Source of the DNA: Polyangiaceae bacterium
Lineage (GTDB): Bacteria; Myxococcota_A; Polyangia; Polyangiales; Polyangiaceae
DNA length: 33,413 bases
Reading direction: 5' to 3'
Assembly (NCBI GenBank): GCA_009781005.1
Contig: WQYX01000047.1
Coordinates: 1-33,413 of the forward strand
A program made the position numbers and the translations under genes. The notes beneath the pieces were generated by a model. The model made no database searches, had not been told where the DNA came from, and saw only the letters and a program-made list of their open reading frames with translations. Positions 7,279 to 15,636 of this stretch are shown one piece after another. The stretch's first letter is position 1, and each line of letters begins with the position of its first letter.

Positions 7279-9228
7279 CTACTCGCGGGCGGGCTCGGCG
7301 TTGATGGTTCGTCCGCCAACGACCTGCCCGACGAGTGCGACAATCGCCCGATCGAGATCGGTGCGGGCGACGGTGACAAACGAAATGCGCTCGCGGATCC
7401 GGATGCTGCGCGCGTCGACATTCGGGATGCCGGCATCGTTGAGCATCCTCTGGATGTCGGCGGGCTCGAGCCCGTCGCGACGGCCCACATTGATGAAGAC
7501 GTTCGCGACACCCGTTCGGTTCTCGCCAGGTTGCGAACGACGAGTCGTCGAGGTCGCGTCGTCGTCGTCGGCAGACTCGATGCTGTAGCCCGGCGCGGGA
7601 GGCAACTCGAGCCGCTCATCGCCCTGCGGACGCTGATCCCGAAACGCAACGCGATCGCCGCGCTTGCGTTCACGGCGCGCGGGCATCTCGACGGGGATGC
7701 CTTGCGCAGTGACTTCCTCGTCCAGCGGACTCACGCGCTCGCGTCGAGCGCCGTCGCGATGCGGCTCGTCGCGGGACTCGACGGGTATGCCTTCGCGCAG
7801 CGTGCGCGGAGATTCATCGCGGCGAGACGGGCGAGACGGTGGATTCTTGGCCCGCCGTGCGTCGGCCGCTTGCGTCGCAACGTCGGCGGTGCTCGTTGGG
7901 GCGCCGAGGTGATCATTGAGCAGGCCCGCGACGATCATCTCCGCGGCTTCGTGCGTGAGCAGGCGACGCGCAACGGCAAGATGCATGGGATCGGTTGCTT
8001 TTGCCGCGTAGGCGTCGGCGAGGAAGGCGACCACGTCCGCTTCTTGGCGCGTGCGAAGTTCGCCTTTCGTCGGCAACGTGCGCTCGATGGGGCGAATCTT
8101 GTACGTGAGCCTCAGCATGTAGAGGCCGCCGACGTCTTTGGGACCGATGACGGAGATGGCCGTGCCCGTGCGACCCGCGCGGCCCGTACGACCCGTACGA
8201 TGCACGTACTGTTCGGCCGAATCGGGAAAGTCCGCGTTGATGACGTGCGTTAGATGCGAGATGTCGATGCCCCGCGCCGCAACGTCGGTGGCCACGAGGA
8301 AACGCAACTTGCCTTCCTTCGTCCTGCCCATGATGCGTTCGCGCTCGCGTTGTTCGAGATCGCCGTTCAACCAATCCGCGTCGTATCCGCCTCGCTGGAG
8401 GGCCTCGGCAACGCGCTCGGTCTCGTCTTTCGTGTTGCAGAAAATGATGGCGCTTTCTGGATCCTCGACTTCGATGATTCGAAGAAGCGATGCGCGCTTG
8501 TCCCCCTCGCGAACGAGGTAGACGAAGTGGCTGATCAACAAGGCTCCGACTTGATCACTCGAGAGCGTGACGTACTCGGGATCGTGCAAGTGGCTCGTGG
8601 CGAGCCGCTCGACGTCCGGTGGGATCGTCGCGCTGAAGTAGAGCCCCTGGCGCTCCTTCGGGAGCATCTCGATGATGGCGTGAAGCTCCTTCGCGAAGCC
8701 CATCGACAACATTTCGTCCGCTTCGTCCAAGACGAAGATCCGAATGCGCGAAGGATCGAGCGTGCCGCGACGAAGGTGATCGAGCACGCGGCCGGGCGTG
8801 CCGCTCACGATCTGCGCGCCACCCGCAAGCGCTTCGATTTGCCCGCCCATGGGCGCGCCGCCATAGATCGCCGTAACCTTCACGCCGCGGAACTCGGCGA
8901 TCTGTTCGAGTTCTCTAGCAACTTGCAGAGCGAGCTCGCGCGTTGGCGTGAGGATGAGCGCCTGGACGTGGGGCACCGATTTCTTGACGAGCGTGTCGAT
9001 GATCGGCAGGCCAAACGCGGCGGTCTTGCCAGTTCCCGTGCGCGCCTGCACAACGAGGTTTTTCCCGCGCACGGCCGACTCGAACACGGCGAGCTGAACG
9101 GGCGTCGGATGAACGTAGCCCATCTTGTCGATGGCTTTGCGGACGTCGTGACCGAGCGGCAGCACGTCGAAGGTCGGCTTGGGGGCCGCGTCTTCTTCGC
9201 TGGGATTCGAAGCCATTCCTTGCATCAT
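7279..9228 (-). CDS. deaD: DEAD-box RNA helicase with DbpA-type RNA-binding domain
   Basis: The 649-residue protein shows the full motif set in order: Q motif (GYVHPTPVQ), motif I ARTGTGKT, PTRELALQ, TPGR, DEAD, SAT, IIFCNTK, ATDVAARGIDI and HRTGRTGRAGRTG. After the two RecA domains (about 1-370) a helical segment and an Arg/Glu-rich disordered region follow. The end (about 570-640) is a DbpA/CsdA-type RNA-binding fold (VFINVGRRDGLEPADIQRML). The size and order fit the DeaD/CsdA group, which unwinds structured RNA in ribosome assembly and cold adaptation. The start overlaps the stop of the upstream membrane-protein gene as ATGA, so the two are translationally coupled. The exact subgroup (DeaD or DbpA-like) is not certain. 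Confidence 0.95.
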   Translation of the reverse strand: MMQGMASNPSEEDAAPKPTFDVLPLGHDVRKAIDKMGYVHPTPVQLAVFESAVRGKNLVVQARTGTGKTAAFGLPIIDTLVKKSVPHVQALILTPTRELALQVARELEQIAEFRGVKVTAIYGGAPMGGQIEALAGGAQIVSGTPGRVLDHLRRGTLDPSRIRIFVLDEADEMLSMGFAKELHAIIEMLPKERQGLYFSATIPPDVERLATSHLHDPEYVTLSSDQVGALLISHFVYLVREGDKRASLLRIIEVEDPESAIIFCNTKDETERVAEALQRGGYDADWLNGDLEQRERERIMGRTKEGKLRFLVATDVAARGIDISHLTHVINADFPDSAEQYVHRTGRTGRAGRTGTAISVIGPKDVGGLYMLRLTYKIRPIERTLPTKGELRTRQEADVVAFLADAYAAKATDPMHLAVARRLLTHEAAEMIVAGLLNDHLGAPTSTADVATQAADARRAKNPPSRPSRRDESPRTLREGIPVESRDEPHRDGARRERVSPLDEEVTAQGIPVEMPARRERKRGDRVAFRDQRPQGDERLELPPAPGYSIESADDDDATSTTRRSQPGENRTGVANVFINVGRRDGLEPADIQRMLNDAGIPNVDARSIRIRERISFVTVARTDLDRAIVALVGQVVGGRTINAEPARE

Positions 9229-9716
9229 TCAGGCATCCTTATAAACGACTCGACCTGGCGACGCACGCGTCCCACGGAAGCAACCTGGCGCACGGCATCG
9301 GCCTCCGCCGCGCGGTCGAAGCGGTAGACGGCGGCGAGGGCATCGATTCCGCGAGGATCGCCCTCGCAGATCCTTGCAATTTCGGCGTGCCGTGACCACG
9401 CGGAGCGCCGGCCGTCCTCGAAGGCACGTGCGGCTTCTTTGCGGTCGCGACCGCGACTCGCCTCGAGCCGTGCTGCCTCGCTCGCACGAGCAAGCTCGCG
9501 CAGCCCGTCGGCACACGCGCGACCAACGCCGGAGGAGGCGGACGAGCCGGACGGCTCCGTGTAAACTGCAGGGATCACCTGGACGGCGATCGACAGGACG
9601 AACGCGGTGGTGAAGACGATGAACGCGCCATAGACGACGCGGCTCACGGGTCTCGCCGAAACCTTGCGTGCAGGTCTTTGCGGCACGAGAAACCGTCTAG
9701 CCCCGGGCTTCGTCAT
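9225..9716 (-). CDS. single-pass membrane protein of unknown function
   Basis: The 163-residue protein begins with a basic cytoplasmic segment (about 25 residues, rich in Arg, Lys and Pro), then one hydrophobic helix (VVYGAFIVFTTAFVLSIAVQ) and a soluble, mostly helical, Arg/Ala/Glu-rich C-terminal domain of about 110 residues. There is no lipobox and no recognised family. Its stop codon overlaps the start of the helicase gene (ATGA), so it is the first gene of a two-gene unit and may tune expression of the helicase. A role in RNA metabolism would be an inference from this coupling only. Confidence 0.65.
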   Translation of the reverse strand: MTKPGARRFLVPQRPARKVSARPVSRVVYGAFIVFTTAFVLSIAVQVIPAVYTEPSGSSASSGVGRACADGLRELARASEAARLEASRGRDRKEAARAFEDGRRSAWSRHAEIARICEGDPRGIDALAAVYRFDRAAEADAVRQVASVGRVRRQVESFIRMPE

Positions 9717-9756
9717 GCGTCAACGCAACTGACCAACGGACGTGACTCGGAGAACC

Positions 9757-9786
9757 TTGACCCATCGAGGAGCGCCCCCTTATATT
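9757..9786 (+). promoter_or_regulatory. probable sigma70-type promoter of the prenyl synthase operon
   Basis: TTGACC (9757-9762) and TTATAT/TATATT (9780-9786) are separated by 17 or 18 bases, close to the sigma70 consensus and unusual in this GC-rich window. The AT-rich stretch after it contains TTTCA and TGAAA as an inverted pair (9788-9805), a possible operator. The first downstream start codon is at 9825. Confidence 0.55.
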
Positions 9787-9824
9787 CTTTCAAATATTTC
9801 TGAAAAATGTAGATCGCTTCAACG

Positions 9825-10880
9825 ATGACGTTCTCCGCAGCCCTCCGCACCCTCCACGACACGGCCGTCGCCGAGCGCGTTGGTGAGCGGACGGCCTCGC
9901 GCCTGAATGACGTTCGCGTCTTCGTCGCGCACGAGATGCTCGAAGTCGAAGCGCTCATCGCACGCCACACGAATGGCCGGAGCAACGGCTCCGGGGTTGC
10001 CGGCGTTCCGCCCGCAACCCATGCCGCGCGCCACTTGTCCGACGCCGGCGGCAAGCGCGTGCGCCCGATGGCGCTCTTGCTCGCGGCCGCTTGCTTCGGT
10101 CCGATCGACGTTCGCGCGCGCGAGCTCGCCGCGGCCGCGGAGCTCGTTCACATGGCCACGCTGCTCCATGATGACGTCGTCGACGACGGCGATCAGCGCC
10201 GCGGCCGGCCAACGTCGCGCCGCGTTTGGGGCAACGCCGTCAGCGTGCTCGCGGGCGACTTGCTCCTCGTCGAGGCGCTGCGTCTCGCCGCGCACGCGCA
10301 TGCCGAGACTTGGACCGAGCTCATCGACACGTTGGGCCTCCTCGTCGACGGCGAAGTCGTGCAGCTTCGCGGGCGCCTCGCCGTGTCGCTGGAGGAGTCC
10401 ACGTACTTCGAGATTGTGCGGGGCAAGACCGCATCGCTCTTCGCGTGGGCGCTGCGCGCGGGCGCGCGGCAAGGCGGCGGCTCACGAACGGCCATCGACG
10501 CGCTCGGCGCATTCGGAGATCATCTCGGTGTTGCATTTCAGCTCGTCGACGACGTGCTCGACTACGCCGGCGACGCGAACATGACCGGCAAGACCGTGTT
10601 TGCCGATCTGCTCGAAGGCAAGATGACGCTGCCGCTGCTCCGCGCGGCGGCGATGGACGCAACGCTTCCTCCGCTCATCGCTCGCGTACGAGACGGCGAC
10701 GTGGACACCGCGGTGCATATTGCAGCGCGCGTGCGTGCTCTGGGTGCGTGCGACGCCACGCGCGACATGGCACGAAGTGAGACGGCTGCGGCGCTCGTGA
10801 GACTCGAGGCCGTCCCTTCGTGCGCTGCGCGGGACGTCCTTGCGGACGTCGCTCGCGACCTCGTTGCGCGGATCTGTTGA
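9825..10880 (+). CDS. polyprenyl (trans-isoprenyl) diphosphate synthase
   Basis: The 351-residue protein carries the conserved regions of all-trans prenyltransferases: GGKRVRP, the first Asp-rich motif within LLHDDVVDDGDQRRGRPT, a GKT motif, and the second Asp-rich motif FQLVDDVLDY. It should condense isopentenyl diphosphate onto an allylic diphosphate with Mg2+ bound by the two Asp clusters. The length and the small residues before the first Asp motif favour a medium- or long-chain product (quinone side chain, IspB-like), but chain length cannot be fixed by eye. A GbsR-like regulator follows after one base, then an outer-membrane protein gene. The start ATG lies 39 bases downstream of a good promoter. 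Confidence 0.9.
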   Translation: MTFSAALRTLHDTAVAERVGERTASRLNDVRVFVAHEMLEVEALIARHTNGRSNGSGVAGVPPATHAARHLSDAGGKRVRPMALLLAAACFGPIDVRARELAAAAELVHMATLLHDDVVDDGDQRRGRPTSRRVWGNAVSVLAGDLLLVEALRLAAHAHAETWTELIDTLGLLVDGEVVQLRGRLAVSLEESTYFEIVRGKTASLFAWALRAGARQGGGSRTAIDALGAFGDHLGVAFQLVDDVLDYAGDANMTGKTVFADLLEGKMTLPLLRAAAMDATLPPLIARVRDGDVDTAVHIAARVRALGACDATRDMARSETAAALVRLEAVPSCAARDVLADVARDLVARIC

Positions 10881-10881
10881 C

Positions 10882-11441
<560 letters not shown>

Positions 11442-11445
<4 letters not shown>

Positions 11446-12899
11446 CTCTGTTTGGTAGGGGCGCAGCATGCTGCGCCCCTGCGGCGCACGCGCAGTCGTC
11501 GTCGACCGCGCCGTCCATCACGCACAACGACTACTCGCTCGAGCTCGTACAGGGTCCGCTCATCGCGCCCGGACGTATCACGGGACTTGCGGGGGCAACG
11601 ACGGCCGACGCCGAAGCCGTGGAAGGCGTGTACAACAATGCGGCGGCGCCGGCCGTGCGCGAGCCTTTCAGCCTGCGCTGGTTCGATTACGACATCTCCA
11701 TCGGACTCGCGTTCCCCGGCGCATACGGAAATACCGATTTTGCCAATCGTGGAGAGAATGGCAATCAGCGTCTCATCCAGCGAACGTCGAGATTTCTTTA
11801 TTACAATCTTGGATTGCAGGTGCAGTTCGGCCAGCTTGGAATGACCGTTTTAGGCGATTTCTTGAGTTATGATGTTGGCAGTCTTTCGTCGTCCACGTCC
11901 TCGCTGGCGCTCACCACCGGGCGCATCCATGCTGTCGCGGCTTATGGTCTGCTCGACAATCAGGTCGTGATCGGCGCCGGCGCCCGCATCGTCGTCGTCA
12001 ACATCGCCATGCAGGGCGGCGGCAGCGTCATTCGAATGGCGGGTGCAGCACCCGAGGTTGGCGTCATTGTCAAACCCAACGAAAGCCAATGGCGTGTGGG
12101 GGCCACCGCACGCGCACCCGTAGAGGCCACCAATATCTCCACCAGCAGCACCACCGTGGATCCGGTCACCGGCGTACGGCAAGCGGGTGGATTCATCATG
12201 CCCGATCGCTTCGTTCAGCCCTGGGAGATCGAGGCCGGTATTGCATGGCAATACGGTCCGCGACCTCTCAACCCTCCCTGGATCGATCCAGACAAAGACG
12301 AGCAGGCCCTGCGCCGTCGTATCGCGCGCGATCGAGCCGACCGCGCAACGTTGCGAGAAAACGATCGCGCGGCCCTGCCCCCTGCGACGGCGCAGGATCT
12401 TGCGGCGCGAGCGGCTCTCGAGGCGGCTGCCGCGCGCGACGAGCTCGCCGCGCGCGACGCAGAGGACAAAGAGCTTGCCGGAGCACGGGAGCGCCTCTAC
12501 CGGGAGCGCGAGGCGCGCAACCTGAATTGGCCTCGCGAGCGCGTGCTTCTGCTCGCGAGTTTGCTCATGACGGGCGCGAGCAGCAACGCCGTCGCACTCG
12601 AAGGATTCATCGATCAGAAACGCGATCTCGTCGGCCGGAGCGTCTCACTCTCCCCGCGCTTCGCATTCGAAAGCGAGCCTCTTGCAAACTTCCTTCGCGT
12701 GCGCGCGGGCGTATACTTCGAACCGAGTCGCTTTTTGGACGGCACCTATCGCCAGCACTTCACGTTCGGGACCGACTTTCGGCTCTTCTCGTGGGACGTA
12801 TTTGGCATTCTCAAATCGCAGACATGGCGCCTCACGACCTTTCTCGATCTTGCGCCCCGATATCAAAACTTTGGATTCAGCATCGGCGCCTGGCACTAG
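11442..12899 (+). CDS. outer-membrane beta-barrel protein (FadL/OmpP1-like?)
   Basis: The frame is open from 11163 to the TAG at 12897-12899, but the N-terminal part overlaps gbsR. The mature protein begins after an AHAQ signal-peptide-like junction (about 11496). It alternates hydrophobic and polar residues through many strands and ends FGFSIGAWH, as expected for an outer-membrane barrel. A charged helical stretch (about 12280-12530) interrupts the barrel and could be a periplasmic coil. No ATG, GTG or TTG lies in frame between 11163 and the mature part. The only start-like codon at the junction is CTG at 11442-11444, overlapping the gbsR stop as CTGA. A perfect palindrome (11457-11480) falls inside the signal region. 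The start is uncertain and the family assignment moderate. Confidence 0.65.
11457..11480. repeat. 24-nt perfect palindrome inside a signal-peptide region
   Basis: AGGGGCGCAGCA is followed directly by its exact reverse complement. One half of the same palindrome recurs at 17557-17575 and a degraded copy at 24103-24120, right after the FKBP stop codon. It therefore behaves like a REP-type interspersed palindrome. Here it is read in frame as part of a coding sequence. Confidence 0.75.
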
Positions 12900-13079
12900 C
12901 ACTACTGCCGGAACTTCGTTCCGGGCTACGCGTTTCCGCTTCGCGGAAACCAGTCGTGTTCACTTGTCTCAAGGGGCGCGGCGCCCCCTCTTGCCCGCTT
13001 TCGCGGGCAATTCACCCCTCCGAAAAGCCGCTCCCGCGGCTTTGCTAGCACCACTGCCGGAATACTTCCGGCAGTAGTG
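12900..13079 (+). mobile_element. element B, copy 1: hairpin-chain miniature element
   Basis: The 180-bp element is flanked by CTAG on both sides (12896-12899 and 13080-13083). Its ends are inverted repeats: CACTACTGCCGGAA at the left, TTCCGGCAGTAGTG at the right. Between them lie six consecutive hairpins, with stems CCGGAAC, GTTTCCGC, GGGGCGC, TTGCCCGC, AAAGCCGC and the terminal CACCACTGCCGGAA stem. A second copy lies at 29060-29238 on the other strand. The 4-bp duplication fits the YTAR target of the IS5 group of insertion sequences. It encodes no protein and would be moved in trans. The left CTAG contains the stop codon of the outer-membrane protein gene. Confidence 0.85.
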
Positions 13080-13130
13080 CTAGTTAGTTGCTTCTTTGTC
13101 TCACCACCGGCACCCTGCCCTTGCTCCGCC

Positions 13131-14876
13131 ATGAAACTCAGTATCGAAATCGCCCAGACCATTCTGGATGGCTTCAACCGACACTACCGCCTCTTCCGTG
13201 CCACGAGCGCGAAGGCCAAAGAGCGCTACGAGAACGCCGACTGGGTAGGCGCGCGCCTGGCCTCGCAAGAGCGCATCGACATGTACGACGAACGCGTGGC
13301 CGAGGCCGTGACCGCCGTGACCGAGCGCTTCCCGGGCGCAGGCCGCGAAGAAACACTCTGGCCGATCATCAAGCGGGCGTACATTGATCTGCTTTACGAG
13401 CACAAGCAGCCCGAGTGCGCCGAAACCTTCTTCAACTCCGTCTCGCGCCATATCATCGACCGCCGCTACCACCGCAACGAGTACATGTTCAGCCGCCCCT
13501 CGGTCTCGACCGAGCACCTCGACGGCACCGAGCCCACCTACCGCTGTTACTACCCGCAGAACGACGAACTTCGCGGCACCTTCTTCGCAATCCTAAAAAG
13601 CTTCGAGCTCAAAAACGAATTTCAAAACTTGCGCCGCGATCTCGACTACCTCGCGCGCGCCGTGGCCGAGCGCTTCCCTCGCGGCTGGGAGCGCCATCCA
13701 AATTTCCAGCTCCAGGTTCTGCGCTCGCTCTTCTTTCGCAACAAAGCCGCCTACGTCGTCGGTCGTGTGCTCAACGGCACGAACCTCATGCCGTTCATCG
13801 TGCCGCTGCTCCAAGACAACGCGGGACTCGTTTACGCCGACACGCTGCTTATCGACCCCCAAAACATCGGGCGCATTTTCAGCCTCGGGCGCGCTTACTT
13901 CATGATCGACATGGAAGTACCCTCGGCCTACGTCGCTTTTCTTCAGTCGCTTGTTCCAAGCAAACCAGAAGCGGAACTCTACACGATGGTGGGCCTGCAA
14001 AAGCAGGGCAAGACCCTCTTCTTCCGCGATCTGTCGCACCACATCAAGCATTCGAGCGACGCATTCATTCTCGCGCCCGGCACGAAAGGAATGGTGATGT
14101 TGGTTTTTACCCTTCCTTCCTTTCCGTACGTCTTCAAAGTCATTCGCGACTGGTTTGCGCCGCCAAAAGACACGGATCGAAAGCAAGTCGAAGCCTGCTA
14201 CCACTATGTCAAACAGCACGATCGCGTAGGTCGCATGGCCGACACCCTCGAGTACGCGCACGTTGCGTTCCCGCTCGAGCGCTTCGATCACACGCTCGTC
14301 GAAGAGCTTCGCAAGCTTGCCCCCTCCACCGTTGAAATCGATGGCGACCACATTGTCATCGAGCATCTTTACACCGAAAGGCGCCTCATTCCGCTCGATG
14401 TCTACCTCCGCGACGCCAACGACGTGCAGATGCGCGATGCCATTCGCGACTATGGCATTGCGCTCAAAGATCTCGCGGGTGCCAATGTTTTCCCAGGTGA
14501 TTTGCTTCTGAAAAATTTTGGCCTCACGCGCTACGGGCGCGTTGTTTTCTACGACTACGACGAACTCTGCCCGCTTACCGAATGCCGCTTCCGAGGCATG
14601 CCAAAACCTCGCGACGACGACGACGAGATGGCAAGCGAACCGTGGTACTTCGTGGATTCGCGCGACGTGTTCCCCGAGCAGTTTCCCACGTTCCTGTTCC
14701 CTCCCGGCAAGGCACGTAATATCTTCCTACAAGAGCACAGAGATTTGGCCGATCCGCTCGCGTGGACTGCGCAGCAAACGCGTCTTCGCGAAGGCGTGAT
14801 AGAAGACATTTTTCCCTACGCACAAGAGATCCGTTTCTCACGGCGATACGGACCTGTGCGGGACGACAAGGAATAG
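13131..14876 (+). CDS. aceK: isocitrate dehydrogenase kinase/phosphatase
   Basis: The 581-residue protein matches the length of AceK (578 in E. coli) and its conserved blocks. The N-terminal regulatory part starts IAQTILDGFNRHYRLF, the ATP loop is APGTKGMVML, the following lysine lies in FPYVFKVIRDW, and the catalytic region shows NVFPGDLLLKNFG followed by VVFYDYDEL and SEPWYFV. It phosphorylates and dephosphorylates isocitrate dehydrogenase, steering carbon between the TCA cycle and the glyoxylate bypass. The ATG at 13131 aligns with the family start; the frame stays open to 13077 but there is no reason to extend it. Neither aceA nor aceB lies beside it. Element B sits between it and the previous gene, so it probably has its own promoter. 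Confidence 0.96.
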   Translation: MKLSIEIAQTILDGFNRHYRLFRATSAKAKERYENADWVGARLASQERIDMYDERVAEAVTAVTERFPGAGREETLWPIIKRAYIDLLYEHKQPECAETFFNSVSRHIIDRRYHRNEYMFSRPSVSTEHLDGTEPTYRCYYPQNDELRGTFFAILKSFELKNEFQNLRRDLDYLARAVAERFPRGWERHPNFQLQVLRSLFFRNKAAYVVGRVLNGTNLMPFIVPLLQDNAGLVYADTLLIDPQNIGRIFSLGRAYFMIDMEVPSAYVAFLQSLVPSKPEAELYTMVGLQKQGKTLFFRDLSHHIKHSSDAFILAPGTKGMVMLVFTLPSFPYVFKVIRDWFAPPKDTDRKQVEACYHYVKQHDRVGRMADTLEYAHVAFPLERFDHTLVEELRKLAPSTVEIDGDHIVIEHLYTERRLIPLDVYLRDANDVQMRDAIRDYGIALKDLAGANVFPGDLLLKNFGLTRYGRVVFYDYDELCPLTECRFRGMPKPRDDDDEMASEPWYFVDSRDVFPEQFPTFLFPPGKARNIFLQEHRDLADPLAWTAQQTRLREGVIEDIFPYAQEIRFSRRYGPVRDDKE

Positions 14877-14919
14877 ACCTCGCCTGCCAACCAACCCTCG
14901 TCGGCGATCAGCCGAGACT

Positions 14920-15636
14920 TCAAGGAACTTCATCCATTTCCTTCGCAAATGGGGCGAAGCTGTCTGGACACGAAGTCTTGAGGGTTTCGACGTTCGACTC
15001 GAGAGCGATGTCCTCCAATACTTCTGCGTTCACTTCTCTCCCAAGTGCGCGTGCAAGCACGCACTTGGGATGATTCGAAGTCGGATTTTCTTCCGCGCCC
15101 CAGAGCTTCTCGGGATGTTCGGGAATGGGGGCACGCTTCGCACGTTTATATGCCACGCGGTTGATGGCATTGGGATCGCCAAGTGCCCATGCTTCGATCA
15201 TGCGGCAGGGCGTTGCCTTCACACAATGAACGTGCTCCGCGTGCTCCACACGCTCAAATCCTGACTGGATCTCATGGTGCATCTCCTTCAGCTTCCGGAG
15301 TCGCTCCCGCTCGGACTTCTTCTTTCCAGGCACGCGATCGACATCTTTCACGAAGACAAGCAAGTCGTAATTGTTAATCGCAGCAATTGACAACGCTTTG
15401 GCAGCACGATCCCCATGGCCCGGAATACGGGATCCGAACTTTCCAAGGAGCGTTACGCGCTGACCGTCAATGACCTCAATAGGAAGACGGGATTCAAGCA
15501 GCTTTCGAACGATGGGCGGCATGTAGCCCTCCGTCGTGCGCGGCGTCTTTTTCCCGCGAAGGGTTTCGATCGCGTCAAGGCGCCCAATTTCCGAGCGTCC
15601 CTCGCCGACGACAAGCACCCGGATGGGCGCGCTCAT
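14920..15636 (-). CDS. TOPRIM-like protein resembling DUF4276, partner of the upstream ATPase
   Basis: The 238-residue protein begins MSAPIRVLVVGEGRSEIG. Glu12 in the GEG turn and Asp98/Asp100 in LLVFVKDVDR are placed as the Glu and DxD of a TOPRIM metal site. CRMIEAWALGD then matches a block typical of DUF4276 proteins, and KLWGAEE...HPK follows. Such proteins are usually encoded next to an OLD- or ABC-like ATPase and are thought to be nucleases in phage defence. Here the start codon shares one base with the ATPase stop (TGATG), so the two proteins are made in coupled amounts. The metal site looks intact. The defence role is inference. Confidence 0.65.
   Translation of the reverse strand: MSAPIRVLVVGEGRSEIGRLDAIETLRGKKTPRTTEGYMPPIVRKLLESRLPIEVIDGQRVTLLGKFGSRIPGHGDRAAKALSIAAINNYDLLVFVKDVDRVPGKKKSERERLRKLKEMHHEIQSGFERVEHAEHVHCVKATPCRMIEAWALGDPNAINRVAYKRAKRAPIPEHPEKLWGAEENPTSNHPKCVLARALGREVNAEVLEDIALESNVETLKTSCPDSFAPFAKEMDEVP

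Noticed and set aside
8254..9327. Long open frame on the plus strand opposite the helicase gene
   Set aside because: It is the antisense shadow of the DEAD-box gene, which has all its motifs. The antisense product is rich in Arg/His/Asp without any domain.
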